The notes: generated by a model from the letters alone, not told the origin. Shown: positions 48,624 through 58,096, counted from the first letter of the stretch. The stretch: 64,000 nucleotides of DNA from Nitrospira defluvii (GCF_905220995.1 NZ_CAJNBJ010000001.1:62001-126000), one strand, 5' to 3'. A program made the numbers and translations.

Positions 48624-49972
48624 AACGTTGGCTGCTTCCTGTTCTGATATTGACCGCCGGACTCGTCCTCTGGAGCGGTGAGGCCTCGGCCTTCTGCGGG
48701 TTCTATGTCGGTAAGGTCGACACGAAGTTGTTCAACAAGGCGTCGGAGGTGGCCATCGCGCGGCACGACGACAAGACGGTGATCACGATGGCGAACGACT
48801 TCACGGGTGACACGAAGGAGTTCGCGCTGGTCGTTCCGGTCCCGACGATCCTGGAGAAAGAACAGATCCATGTGAGTGATGCCGCAGTACTCGCACATCT
48901 CGCCGACTACTCGGCCCCGCGGCTCGTGGAATACTTCGACGAGAACCCCTGCCTGCGTGAGGAATTAATGGAACGCCGGAGCATGGATGCCATGAAAAAC
49001 GTGGCGCCGGCAGCCGCCTCACCCAGGACGCGCGACAAGGCCCTGGGCATTACCATCGAGGCACAATATACCGTCGGCGAATATGACATCCTCATCCTCT
49101 CGGCCAAGGAAAGTGCCGGGCTCGAAACCTGGCTGACCGAGCATGACTACAAGATTCCCAACGGCGCCTCCCCGGTTCTGCACAGCTATCTCACACAAGG
49201 CATGAAATTTTTCGTAGCCAAGGTGAATCTCGGTGAGCAGGCGAAACTGGGACTGACGCACCTCCGGCCGTTGCAGATTGCCTTCGAATCGCCGAAGTTC
49301 ATGTTGCCCATCCGGCTCGGTACCGTGAATGCCGACGGCGCGCAGGAATTGTTCATCTATCTACTGACTCAACAAGGACGGGTGGAGACGACGAACTACC
49401 GGACCGTGCGTCCCCCTGAGGCCCAGGAAGTGCCGCTGTACGTGAAGGACAGGTTCGGCGTTTTTTACCGTGACCTGTTCGCGCAACAGGTCAAGCGGGA
49501 GCATGAACGAGGTCTGTTCCTGGAATATGCCTGGGACATGAACTGGTGCGATCCCTGCGCCGCCAACCCGCTGTCGGCGGAAGAGCTGCGTAGTCTGGGC
49601 GTATTTTGGCAGGAGCCTCAGGGGCGCGGCAGGAGAGGGGCGTTCCAGCAAGGCCAGCAGGTGTTTCTCACTCGGCTGCATGTCCGATACGATGCCGCGC
49701 ATTTCCCTGAAGATCTGATGTTCCAGGAAACGGCGGATCGTGCCAACTTCCAGGCACGCTACATCCTTCGCCATGCCTGGGCCGGCACGGATTCCTGTGC
49801 GGCAGCCGTCACCTACCGCCGACAGTTACCTGAACGATATGAGCGCGAGGCCCAAACACTGGCGTCGCTGACGGGGTGGAATATCGAGGACATCCGCCAG
49901 GAGATGCACCTCGCGTCACGGGGGCCCATCGAAGGCAAGAAGAAGTGGTATCAACGGTTGTGGGGCAACTGA
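48620..49972 (+). CDS. DUF2330 secreted protein coupled to the RnfD-like gene
   Basis: From MKRWLLPVLILTAGLVLWSG the 450-residue protein has a signal peptide (cleaved near GEASAFCGF). It then has the DUF2330 body: FCGFYVGKVDTKLFNKASEV, VITMANDFTGDTKEFALVVP, VPTILEKEQIHV and later MNWCDPCAANPLSAEELRSL with CxxC-type cysteines. The coupled start (ATGA overlap; GGAGG site inside the RnfD-like gene) implies a fixed stoichiometry with it. DUF2330 proteins are uncharacterised; the Cys residues suggest disulphide bonds or metal or haem-free redox chemistry in the periplasm. Confidence 0.85.
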   Translation: MKRWLLPVLILTAGLVLWSGEASAFCGFYVGKVDTKLFNKASEVAIARHDDKTVITMANDFTGDTKEFALVVPVPTILEKEQIHVSDAAVLAHLADYSAPRLVEYFDENPCLREELMERRSMDAMKNVAPAAASPRTRDKALGITIEAQYTVGEYDILILSAKESAGLETWLTEHDYKIPNGASPVLHSYLTQGMKFFVAKVNLGEQAKLGLTHLRPLQIAFESPKFMLPIRLGTVNADGAQELFIYLLTQQGRVETTNYRTVRPPEAQEVPLYVKDRFGVFYRDLFAQQVKREHERGLFLEYAWDMNWCDPCAANPLSAEELRSLGVFWQEPQGRGRRGAFQQGQQVFLTRLHVRYDAAHFPEDLMFQETADRANFQARYILRHAWAGTDSCAAAVTYRRQLPERYEREAQTLASLTGWNIEDIRQEMHLASRGPIEGKKKWYQRLWGN

Positions 49973-49994
49973 GGGTTATAGGCGAGGCGGCACC

Positions 49995-50017
49995 GGAGGC
50001 CGGAACTACCGGCCTCC
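49995..50017 (+). terminator. intrinsic terminator after the DUF2330 gene
   Basis: A perfect nine-base-pair stem (GGAGGCCGG / CCGGCCTCC) with AACTA loop, followed by TTC, lies 22 bases after the stop codon. It also sits before the convergent DUF3617 gene. Confidence 0.7.
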
Positions 50018-50064
50018 TTCAGCCAGCGGAAGCGAATTGTGCTCGCAAGATAGGAATCGGGAGG

Positions 50065-50505
50065 TTACTTTGAGGCACAGTCACCCGTTCGCTTTCCGTC
50101 GACCTTCATCGTCACGGAGAGCGCCTTGTCCCCCTTCGGCGTCGCCTTCCGAACGACGGAAAAGCTCGTGTTCGAGACCGTGCCTTCCACGCGGGTGATC
50201 GCATAGACCCCCTCGATCTCATAACTGACATTCCCACCGTGCATGGAGACATTCATCACTTTATTTGCCGGATTGGGCTTGAAGCCGTTGAGGGCATAGT
50301 AGTTAAAGACCGCGTCGGGATCGGCAAGGTGCTCTTCCTTCAGACAGCGGCTACGAGTGTCCGGTTTGCCTGCCTCGCCGTTACTGCTTTCCGTAACAGC
50401 CGTCACCTGATACTCCCCCGGCTTCAGAGGCACCGACTCCGCCCCCACTGCCGGTGCCGCGCAAATCACCCCCGCAATCACATACATCCCCACGCCTGTC
50501 TTCAT
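50065..50505 (-). CDS. DUF3617 secreted protein
   Basis: The start MKTGVGMYVIAGVICAAPAV is supported by an AAGGAGG site seven bases upstream; an in-frame TTG two codons earlier is less likely. The 146-residue protein has a signal peptide (to about residue 22), then LKPGEYQVTAVTESSNGEAG, RSRCLKEEHL and MHGGNVSYEIEGVYAITRVE, and ends MKVDGKRTGDC. These match DUF3617, a small periplasmic beta-sandwich with two cysteines of unknown role. Confidence 0.82.
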   Translation of the reverse strand: MKTGVGMYVIAGVICAAPAVGAESVPLKPGEYQVTAVTESSNGEAGKPDTRSRCLKEEHLADPDAVFNYYALNGFKPNPANKVMNVSMHGGNVSYEIEGVYAITRVEGTVSNTSFSVVRKATPKGDKALSVTMKVDGKRTGDCASK

Positions 50506-50757
50506 CCCCAAACCTCCTTGTCATGCCGGGGTGCGTCTGCTCCTGGGCTCACCGAGATCCACCAGGACGCCTCGCCCGAATTCGTGCCCCACCAAGGACC
50601 CGGCGATTGTGCTCATGCCTTCAGGCATTGTCAACCGCTCCCTCCTGTCGGCACCGCAACGGCACGACTCTTCCCGGCTGATTTTCTCAATGACTATGGT
50701 ATAGTCTGGCGCCATGCGCATGGAGCGTTGCATGGAGACAACCAGGAGGGTTCACCC

Positions 50758-51150
50758 ATGACCACCGGCTATCGTTCGATGATCGCGGCATTCGGCGGAT
50801 TGTTCCTCGTTCTGCTTTCGGCCTGCTCCTTCAAGGCCACCTTCAAGGAAACCACGGATACCACCTCCAATATCACCGGCACGACCTCCGGACGCATCTG
50901 GTGGAACGAGGACGGCATGCTGAAGCCCGAACACAAGGTGACCGCCTTCACCGCGTATAACGCGGAGAATCTCGAAACTGATGCCGCGCGCGGACAAGGC
51001 GAGTACCTGGCTTCGCTCCGCCAGCTCACCGCCACATTTGATGGACAGACCTTTCAGCCGACCGCGCAAGAGGTATTCAGCCGATGGAGTCGATCGGCGA
51101 GTCCCTCGGCCACCGACCTTGTGACAGACCTCCAGGCGTCGGCACGCTGA
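50758..51150 (+). CDS. small lipoprotein (DUF3015-like C-terminal motif)
   Basis: From MTTGYRSMIAAFGGLFLVLL the 130-residue protein has a lipobox (LLSAC, Cys near residue 23) and, after a Thr-rich linker, the motif EHKVTAFTAYNAENLETDAA followed by RGQGEYLASL. The A-R-G-x-G-E-Y-L pattern resembles DUF3015 proteins. AGGAGGG lies eight bases before the start. A longer frame that begins upstream has no ribosome site and no lipobox logic. Function unknown. Confidence 0.7.
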   Translation: MTTGYRSMIAAFGGLFLVLLSACSFKATFKETTDTTSNITGTTSGRIWWNEDGMLKPEHKVTAFTAYNAENLETDAARGQGEYLASLRQLTATFDGQTFQPTAQEVFSRWSRSASPSATDLVTDLQASAR

Positions 51151-51208
51151 CCATCGAACGAGCCGTCGCAAAAGATTGCACCGCACCTCACCGGAGTTCG
51201 ACATCAAC

Positions 51209-52063
51209 ATGCATGCGCCTCGCACGTCGCTTGTGATTCACCGTATCTTCCACCCCACGGATTTTTCAGAAGACAGTCAGGTGGCATTCGCCCACGCCCT
51301 CAAGCTGGCCCTGGCGTACCGAGCCGAACTCACGATCATGCACGTGGATCCCGAGGTCTCGCCTGAGGGATTCGAGGACTTTCCCCGCGTTCGCCCGACG
51401 CTGGCTAAATGGGGGCTGCTGCCGGAATCCAGTGCGAAGGGCGACGTCACGAGGCTTGGTTTGCACATCCGAAAGGTGCGCGCCCTGGCCTCAGACGCCA
51501 AACAAGCGATCATCCATCACCTGACGGCCGCCCCCACCGATCTCATGGTCTTGGCCACGCATCAACACGAAGGGTTCGCCCGGTGGGTGCATCACTCGCT
51601 GGCTGAACCGGTCTCGCGACACATGCATGTGAAGACCTTGTTCGTCCCGTCGCATGTCCAGGGTTTTGTTGACAGGGAGACCGGGAACACTTCGCTCAAC
51701 CGACTCCTGTTACCGATCTCTCTCACCCCGCCGTCTCAACCGGCTATCGATGCGGCGACCGCGCTGGTCTCTCAATTGAACGTGTCACCGGTGACGCTGA
51801 CATTGGTTCATGCCGGACAGGAACCGGACCCGACTGCACTGGTGCTTCCGGACAAGCCTGACTGGTCCTGGAACCAGCTGTTCGGGCAAGGCGATCCTGT
51901 GGAATGGGTTCTGGCAGCAGGCGCCGAGTTCGATGTGGATGTGATCGTCATGGCAACGAAGGGACAGGATAGCGTGCTGGACATGTTGCGCGGCAGCACG
52001 ACGGAACGCGTGCTGCGCGGAGCGCGCTGCCCGGTGCTTGCGATCCCGGCGCCGCTGGTCTGA
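51209..52063 (+). CDS. universal stress protein, tandem UspA domains
   Basis: The 284-residue protein carries two UspA domains. The first has IHRIFHPTDFSEDSQVAFAH, ELTIMHVDPE and MVLATHQHEGFARWVHHSLA. The second has LNRLLLPISLTPPSQPAIDA and VDVIVMATKGQDSVLDMLRG followed by STTERVLRGARCPVLAIPAP, the classic G-x2-G-x9-G(S/T) nucleotide motif. Usp proteins are cytosolic ATP-binding stress proteins. It is convergent with lhr: the two stop codons abut with no spacer base (TGATCA). Confidence 0.88.
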   Translation: MHAPRTSLVIHRIFHPTDFSEDSQVAFAHALKLALAYRAELTIMHVDPEVSPEGFEDFPRVRPTLAKWGLLPESSAKGDVTRLGLHIRKVRALASDAKQAIIHHLTAAPTDLMVLATHQHEGFARWVHHSLAEPVSRHMHVKTLFVPSHVQGFVDRETGNTSLNRLLLPISLTPPSQPAIDAATALVSQLNVSPVTLTLVHAGQEPDPTALVLPDKPDWSWNQLFGQGDPVEWVLAAGAEFDVDVIVMATKGQDSVLDMLRGSTTERVLRGARCPVLAIPAPLV

Positions 52064-55000
52064 TCAGGAGCGAACGTCCCGTCGAGCGACTTCCAATGTC
52101 GGCGACTCCTGCCGATCGTGCGTATCACGCCCGGTCACGGTGCGGACCACCAGCCCGTCGCGAAACACCACGAAATTTGACGGCACTGCGGCAATTCGAG
52201 GACCAGGCAATATCACACCCGCAAGATTCAGCGGATCGGCGGCCGAGAGCTTGATCTCCTGTTGATGTGCGCTGCCCGGGCGTTTTTTCATCGCTCGCAG
52301 GGATTCCAATGCCGACGGCAACGCAAACTGCTCTCCCGTAAACCCGCTCACAAACCGGCCGCCACGAATTTCCCCGGTGAATTCGAGCCGCCGATAACAC
52401 ACCAGCAGATCGCGCCAGGAAGACACGATCGACTCACGCGCCAGCAGGTCCCGGAACACCACTCCGTAGCGCTGCAGCAGCTGCCTCGCCACACGCTCGG
52501 AAGCCTCTGCTGCCGTGCGCGGATCCGATGAAATAGCGGTTGGTCTCAACAGAGACCAACGGCCGCCGACATGGCGTGGCCGACGGCTGCGATCGGACGC
52601 CTCCGCCCGCCGCCGCTTGGGATCGATGAGGGCGCGCAGATTGTCAAACCCATCGGCCGTGACGAGCCCGGCTGCCACCAACTCCCACAACCCGTCTTCC
52701 ACCTCCGAGGCCAACAACCTGGTTCCATGCAGCAGCTCGCTGAAAAAACTGGCGCCACGATCCTGCAGGCAACGACGAATCGCCTGTGCCGGCGAACTCA
52801 GTCTGGCCGAGAGATCAAACCGGGCCAACGCTTCTCCTGTCGAGGCGAGCAAGACCGGCGCATCTTCCCTCGCAAACAGCCCCACCGGCGCCACGCGCGT
52901 GGGAACGACCCGACGCCCAGGCACCGCCGCCAATTCCTGCATCAGCCGCGGATGGGGAGTTACGCGTCCCCACATCAGCGCCCCGCTCAGGCACAGTCGA
53001 TCCAGCCATTCCGGCTGGTATTTGGCCATCCGGACGCGCAGGATTTGGCTTTCCCAGGCCGACGCCGCCGCCTCGAATCCACCCAGCTGCTTCACCACTT
53101 CCAGCAACCCTGCTTCTCCATGTAGGCGCGCACCGGGCGCGGCCCGCTGCCATTGAAACAGGAACCGCATGAACTCGGCGGCCGAGACCGGCTCGATCTC
53201 CTTGCGCAGCCGGCCGATGGTGAGACGATGGATGCGCGCAAGGAGACGCCGATGGCACCACTCAACAACGTCACTCGTCGTTCGTGAGGCGTGCAGCGAA
53301 AATCGGCCACGGAGGACATGGCCCTGCGCTTCCAATCGCAACATCGCCCCATACACATCCTGCGTCGCCAGGTGCAGACGAGCGGCCAAAGCTCCCGCGG
53401 TCGTCGGCCCGATACTTTCCATCCATCCCAACACGACGCGGGTCAGCACTTCGTCGCGCTCGACCACGTCTGTGTCCTCATTCGAGGCGGAAGAGGGCTC
53501 GATCCGGGCGTCAGAAAACAGCTGCCGTCCGTAGTGTCGACACTCCGCAGCCAGCCACCCCACTTTGGTGCCTCCCTGCCACAACGTCACCAGGCGACCC
53601 GCAGCCGACAGGGTGGGCACGAGCAGATCCCAGCCGGGCATAGATTCACAAGGCACCCATCCGAGAGACAACAGCGCGTCATGAAATTCTTCCGCATCGC
53701 GCACCACCGGCCACGATTCGTCGATGACCTGATCGATGGCCGTCTGATCCAAGGCGCCCATCTCACCAGCCAATTCCGGCGGCAGCGTGCGTCGCATGTC
53801 CACCGCCCTCGCCCGGCGTTCCTCCAGCGGCGCGTCGTCGAGAAACGCATAGGGATTGGCATTGAGAATTTCGTGGCAAAAGACGGAAGGCAAGGGCGTA
53901 TCGACAGCCCGACAGGCAATCGCGCCGCTCTCGATTCGTTCCAATACCGCAATCAAGCCGTCCACATCCATCGCCTCAGTCAGACAATCACGGATGGTTT
54001 CCTGGGCCAGGGGATGGTCGGGAATTTGCCGGATCGTGCGTTCGCCTTGAAAATTATCCTGGCAAGCAATCGCGTCCGGAAAGACCGCCGCGAGGAGATC
54101 TTCGGCACGCATGCGTTGAATCTGCGGCGGAACCCGCTTGCCGCCGACACATCGGAGCAGGGCCAGAGCACGCGAGGCATTCCAGCGCCAGCGCGTCATG
54201 AACATGGGAGCCTGCAAGACCGCTTGCGTCAACACCTCCCGCAAGGTCCCGGGACTGAGGAACGCGAACACGGTGTCGAGTGGAAAACTGTGTTTCTCCC
54301 CCAACGACAGCACAATGCCTTCGTCCGTGGCAGCGGCCTGCAATTCAAAGTCGAACGTCACACAAAACCGTTTTCGCAAGGCCAGGCCCCAGGCGCGATT
54401 GACTCGTCCGCCGAACGGGGCATGGATGACCAATTGCATACCGCCGCTCTCGTCAAAGAAGCGCTCCGCGACGATGGTCTGTTGGGTCGGGACTGTTCCG
54501 AGCACCGCCTTCCCCGCCAGAATGTATTCGACCGCCTGCTGTGCCCCGCGTTGATCCAGCCCGCATTCCTGCTTCAGCCATTGCACCGGCGGCGTGAAGA
54601 AGGCCGCAGTGGATGGGGTGGCGCCCAGGCGCTGATCGATCTCGTCCCGCAGCGTCGCCACCTCCGAGGAGAGATCCGCCGTTCTCGCCGGAGCCTCTCC
54701 ACGCCAAAAGGGAATCGTCGGAGGTGCCCCCTGCGCATCCTCGACACGCATCTTGCCGGTTTCGACCCCTTTGATGCGCCAGGACGTATTGCCCAGCAGA
54801 ATGATGTCCCCGGCCAGGCTTTCAACCGCGAAGTCCTCATCCACCGACCCGACTACCGTGCCGTCCGGCTCGGCAATCACGACATAGTTGGCCGTATCGG
54901 GAATGGCGCCGCCGGAGGTGATGGCCGTCAATCTCGCCCCCCGACGTCCTCTGATGCGATGGTTGATGCGATCATGGTGGAGATAGGCTCGTCCCCGGCC

Positions 55001-56458
55001 ACGGCTGGTGACGAACCCCTCGGCCAACATGTGTACCACCGCATCGAACGAGGCGCGGGTAAGATCGCGATAGGGCATGGCCCGTCGGCAGAGCTCAAAC
55101 AACTCCGTCTCATCCCAGGACTGCGTCGCAGCCGCCGCCACGATCTGTTGGGCCAAGACGTCCAATGGCGCCGGCGGTACCTCGATACGGTCCAGCACCC
55201 CAGTTCTGATCGCCCGGATCAACGCGGCACATTCAATCAGCTCATCGCGTGTCGTGGCGAAGAGTCGCCCTTTGGGGATTGCGTGGACCCAATGGCCGGC
55301 CCGACCGATGCGTTGTAGACAGGTCGCGATGGAACGGGGCGAGCCGATCTGGCACACGAGGTCAACAGTTCCGACATCGATGCCGAGTTCCAATGACGCC
55401 GTGGCCACCACCACCCGGACAGCCCCTGTCTTCAGGCGATCCTCCGCCGACAAACGAATCTCGCGCGACAAACTGCCGTGGTGCGCCGCCACAACATCTT
55501 CCCCCAGATGCCGCAGCCGTTCTTGCAGATAGTGGGAAACCCTCTCCGCCAGGCGGCGGGTATTCACAAATACGAGTGTGGAGCGATGCGCCTCGACCAG
55601 GGAGGCCACTCGGTCGTACACGTCGCTCCAAATTGCATTGGTGGCGACGGCACCCAGTTCGTCCTTGGGCACCTCTACGGCGAGATCCATGTCGCGCCGG
55701 TGTCCCACGTCGATGATCGTGCACGGCACAGCGCTGATGGCTGATGGCCGATGGCCGACCGCTTCGCATAGCATGTGACCGTTGACGGTTGACGCGCTTC
55801 TATTCCCCACCAAAAACTCTGCAACGGTCCCGATCGGCCGCTGGGTGGCGGACAGACCGATCCGCTGGACGACCCCACCGGCCAGCGCCGCCGCCCGCTC
55901 CAGGGATAGGGCCAGATGTGCTCCGCGCTTGTTCGGCGCCACGGCATGAATTTCATCCACAATGACCGTGCACACGGTCCTCAGCATTGCCCGGCTTTTC
56001 TCCGCGGTAAGCAAGATGAACAACGATTCAGGCGTCGTAATCAGGATGTGCGGCGGTCGCCGGAGCATCTGCTGGCGCTCGGTCATCGGTGTGTCGCCGG
56101 TCCGTACAACAACCCGCAGGTCCGGCAGCAGTAACCCGGCCGCCAACGCGGCCTGGCCGATCTCGGTCAGCGGCTGCTGAAGATTTTTCTGGACGTCGTT
56201 GCTCAACGCTTTCAACGGCGAAACATAGAGGATCTGAGTTTCGTCGCGGAGATCACAGCGCAGGGCCTGGCAAAACAGCCTGTCAATGCAGGAGAGGAAG
56301 GCCGCCAGTGTCTTGCCCGACCCGGTCGGGGCAGAGATCAAGAGGTCACGCCCGGATTGAATAGCCGGCCAAGCCCGTATTTGCACGTCCGTCGCGGAAG
56401 CGAAGCGTCCCGTGAACCAATTGGTGATGATGGGATGAAAGGGCAAGGCCGGGGTCAT
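52064..56458 (-). CDS. lhr: large Lhr-type ATP-dependent DNA/RNA helicase
   Basis: The 1,464-residue superfamily-2 helicase is full length (E. coli Lhr is 1,538). RecA domain 1 has Walker A SAPTGSGKTLAAF, SPLKALSNDVQKN, TTPESLFILL and the DEIH box VIVDEIHAVAPNKRG. RecA domain 2 has VVVATASLELGIDVGTVDLV and QRIGRAGHWVHAIPKGRLFA. A long C-terminal Lhr core with winged-helix and beta-barrel regions follows. It unwinds branched DNA or RNA:DNA hybrids in repair. I start at MTPALPFHPIITNWF, since the upstream in-frame Met adds six residues without support. Confidence 0.94.
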   Translation of the reverse strand: MTPALPFHPIITNWFTGRFASATDVQIRAWPAIQSGRDLLISAPTGSGKTLAAFLSCIDRLFCQALRCDLRDETQILYVSPLKALSNDVQKNLQQPLTEIGQAALAAGLLLPDLRVVVRTGDTPMTERQQMLRRPPHILITTPESLFILLTAEKSRAMLRTVCTVIVDEIHAVAPNKRGAHLALSLERAAALAGGVVQRIGLSATQRPIGTVAEFLVGNRSASTVNGHMLCEAVGHRPSAISAVPCTIIDVGHRRDMDLAVEVPKDELGAVATNAIWSDVYDRVASLVEAHRSTLVFVNTRRLAERVSHYLQERLRHLGEDVVAAHHGSLSREIRLSAEDRLKTGAVRVVVATASLELGIDVGTVDLVCQIGSPRSIATCLQRIGRAGHWVHAIPKGRLFATTRDELIECAALIRAIRTGVLDRIEVPPAPLDVLAQQIVAAAATQSWDETELFELCRRAMPYRDLTRASFDAVVHMLAEGFVTSRGRGRAYLHHDRINHRIRGRRGARLTAITSGGAIPDTANYVVIAEPDGTVVGSVDEDFAVESLAGDIILLGNTSWRIKGVETGKMRVEDAQGAPPTIPFWRGEAPARTADLSSEVATLRDEIDQRLGATPSTAAFFTPPVQWLKQECGLDQRGAQQAVEYILAGKAVLGTVPTQQTIVAERFFDESGGMQLVIHAPFGGRVNRAWGLALRKRFCVTFDFELQAAATDEGIVLSLGEKHSFPLDTVFAFLSPGTLREVLTQAVLQAPMFMTRWRWNASRALALLRCVGGKRVPPQIQRMRAEDLLAAVFPDAIACQDNFQGERTIRQIPDHPLAQETIRDCLTEAMDVDGLIAVLERIESGAIACRAVDTPLPSVFCHEILNANPYAFLDDAPLEERRARAVDMRRTLPPELAGEMGALDQTAIDQVIDESWPVVRDAEEFHDALLSLGWVPCESMPGWDLLVPTLSAAGRLVTLWQGGTKVGWLAAECRHYGRQLFSDARIEPSSASNEDTDVVERDEVLTRVVLGWMESIGPTTAGALAARLHLATQDVYGAMLRLEAQGHVLRGRFSLHASRTTSDVVEWCHRRLLARIHRLTIGRLRKEIEPVSAAEFMRFLFQWQRAAPGARLHGEAGLLEVVKQLGGFEAAASAWESQILRVRMAKYQPEWLDRLCLSGALMWGRVTPHPRLMQELAAVPGRRVVPTRVAPVGLFAREDAPVLLASTGEALARFDLSARLSSPAQAIRRCLQDRGASFFSELLHGTRLLASEVEDGLWELVAAGLVTADGFDNLRALIDPKRRRAEASDRSRRPRHVGGRWSLLRPTAISSDPRTAAEASERVARQLLQRYGVVFRDLLARESIVSSWRDLLVCYRRLEFTGEIRGGRFVSGFTGEQFALPSALESLRAMKKRPGSAHQQEIKLSAADPLNLAGVILPGPRIAAVPSNFVVFRDGLVVRTVTGRDTHDRQESPTLEVARRDVRS

Positions 56459-56593
56459 CGGCTGATCGTAACACAACCAAGGAAGCCAACATATCTACGG
56501 CCGGAACGGCGGGAACAGTCACCGGTGTGGAAGGCGTGTATCCTGGAGCAGGTGCGTGAACCGGGGAGGCACGATATTGCCCAGTGCGGGGCA

Positions 56594-56833
56594 TTACCTC
56601 ATTGCGCCGCCATACGTTTTCAAGATGTCGTACGATAACCGGCATTCACTGCAGTAGTTTCTCGAAAATCGTACCTGGGACGGGGTCACGACATGCCGCG
56701 CGAGATAACTGGGAAAGTCGACCCAGCAATGCGTGCCCCTCGCCGGAAATCCATCATCACGAACCCGCCGGCACAACTCACACATCGGTACGACTCGGAC
56801 CATCGGCGGTCTCCTTTTGCGCGAATCCATCAC
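56594..56833 (-). CDS. free-standing zinc-ribbon module (79 residues) normally found at the end of PAS kinases
   Basis: The protein runs MMDSRKRRPPMVRVVPMCEL then CRRVRDD, WVDFPSYLARH and FSRNYCSECRL. The pattern CxxC-(R/K)xxRDD ... W...(E/P)xY(I/L) ... FS(R/H)xxCxEC is the C-terminal element of many PAS/GAF sensor proteins, where it reads C-x2-C-K-K-I-R-D-D ... F-S-H-G-I-C-P-E-C. Here it stands alone, downstream of a receiver-only protein (20-base gap, same strand). The four cysteines should bind one zinc. It probably works with the receiver or the adjacent NarX-like kinase; this is inference. Confidence 0.7.
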   Translation of the reverse strand: MMDSRKRRPPMVRVVPMCELCRRVRDDGFPARGTHCWVDFPSYLARHVVTPSQVRFSRNYCSECRLSYDILKTYGGAMR

Positions 56834-56853
56834 CTGGCCGGACAGACAGGCGC

Positions 56854-57285
56854 TCAGTTGTCTTTCATGCGAGACACCTGCGTCTCAAGACCGTCCGGCC
56901 AACAGACGCGTTCCCCTTGCAACACCCGGCCAAGATAATGCCCGAGATCGACCGTGAGATGCTTGACGAGATACCCCTTTGCTCCCGCCTCGAACGCTGC
57001 CCTGACGTAGATCGGGTCTTCATGCAGGGAGAAAAAGACGACTTTCGTGTTCGGCAGCGTTTCATATAACTGTCGAGCCGCCCCGAGGCCCTCGAGAAAC
57101 GAGAGGGAAAAATCGAGAATCACCAAGTCGGGAGCAAGTTTTCTTGCCGTCAAGACGATGGCTTCCGCTTCGGTTTCTGAAGAAACGACATCGAATTGAG
57201 GCTCCAACAAAATCTCCAGAAACGCCAGCATGGATCGTGACGAGTCGCCGAGGAGGACGCGCGGACGGGGAAACTTTTTTCTCAT
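56854..57285 (-). CDS. receiver-only response regulator
   Basis: The protein (143 residues, from MRKKFPRPRVLLGDSSRSML) is one CheY-like receiver. The phosphorylated Asp lies in LAPDLVILDFSLSFLEG, with the Thr/Ser switch in VVFFSLHED and the Lys in AKGYLVKHLT. No DNA-binding domain follows; the C-terminal tail is short (ETQVSRMKDN). The in-frame extension upstream lacks a receiver-like sequence, so I use this Met. It is the first of two minus-strand genes ending in the zinc-ribbon protein, and lies downstream of the NarL/NarX-like pair. Confidence 0.8.
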   Translation of the reverse strand: MRKKFPRPRVLLGDSSRSMLAFLEILLEPQFDVVSSETEAEAIVLTARKLAPDLVILDFSLSFLEGLGAARQLYETLPNTKVVFFSLHEDPIYVRAAFEAGAKGYLVKHLTVDLGHYLGRVLQGERVCWPDGLETQVSRMKDN

Positions 57286-57451
57286 AGTCCTACGAGTGAC
57301 TGCGTAGTCAAAAAGATGGCGCATAGTAGGCAAGTGCAGGGAAAACCACACGCGTAATAAAGCGGGGGCAATCACTCAAAAAATACCAGTCATCATGCCA
57401 GTATTTCCCTAACCTGCCGCTCGGTAGGCCGAGCTCAAAAGGTTGGGCACA

Positions 57452-58096
57452 TTAAATCTGGCTGGTGAGGCCCTGCGCCAGGGCGTATTTGACGAGTTCG
57501 ACGGTCGTGTGCAGATTCAACTGTTCCATGATCTGCCCTTTGTGGAATTCAACGGTGCGGGGAGAAATCTTCAGAGTTGCGGCAATATCCTTGACCGTAT
57601 GCCCTTCGGCCAACAGTTGGAGCACCTCGCGTTGGCGAGTCGTAAGTTCGGGGCCGGAGGGCGCTCCGCCGTCGACGCCCCGTAACATGCTTTCCACGAC
57701 TTCCTTGGTAACCAGCGGGGTGACGTAGAAATTCCCGCCCCTCACCGCCCGTATCGCCTGGGCTAACTCCTCGCCCACGCATCGTTTCAATAAATAGGCG
57801 GACGCACCGGCTTCAAATGCCGCCCGCACATAGGCCGGGTCGGCGTGCATCGTGATAAACACCACTTTGATCTCGGGATACTTGACCTTAAGGACACGAG
57901 CGGCATCGATCCCATTGAGTACCGGCATCGAGATGTCGAGAATCACGATATCCGGCTTCAACTGCGGGACGGCGTCCAGCAACGCGCGTCCGTCTCCAAC
58001 CGTGCCGACCAGTTCACACTGATCGTCCAACAGGCGCCGAAACCCTTCCAGCACCAGGGTATGATCATCCGCCAACAACACGCGCGGCAGCGTCAT
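57452..58096 (-). CDS. NarL/FixJ-family response regulator
   Basis: The 214-residue regulator has a receiver (Asp in KPDIVILDISMPVLNGIDAA, Lys in SAYLLKRCVG) and a LuxR/NarL helix-turn-helix (LTTRQREVLQLLAEGHTVKD followed by IAATLKISPRTVEFHKGQIM). It overlaps the upstream kinase gene by four bases (ATGA), so it is the cognate regulator. The receiver domain is similar to that of the receiver-only protein downstream: both have VVFITMHADPAYVRAAFEAG / VVFFSLHEDPIYVRAAFEAG-type text, so the receiver-only gene probably arose by duplication. Confidence 0.9.
   Translation of the reverse strand: MTLPRVLLADDHTLVLEGFRRLLDDQCELVGTVGDGRALLDAVPQLKPDIVILDISMPVLNGIDAARVLKVKYPEIKVVFITMHADPAYVRAAFEAGASAYLLKRCVGEELAQAIRAVRGGNFYVTPLVTKEVVESMLRGVDGGAPSGPELTTRQREVLQLLAEGHTVKDIAATLKISPRTVEFHKGQIMEQLNLHTTVELVKYALAQGLTSQI

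Noticed and set aside
50521-50733. 70-residue minus-strand frame upstream of the small lipoprotein gene
   Set aside because: No ribosome site, no family features; it covers the promoter regions of the DUF3617 and lipoprotein genes.
57361-57420. AAATAC / GTATTT hairpin followed by T-rich sequence after the NarL-like gene (minus strand)
   Set aside because: Six-base AT-rich stem with a 14-base loop; too weak to call a terminator.
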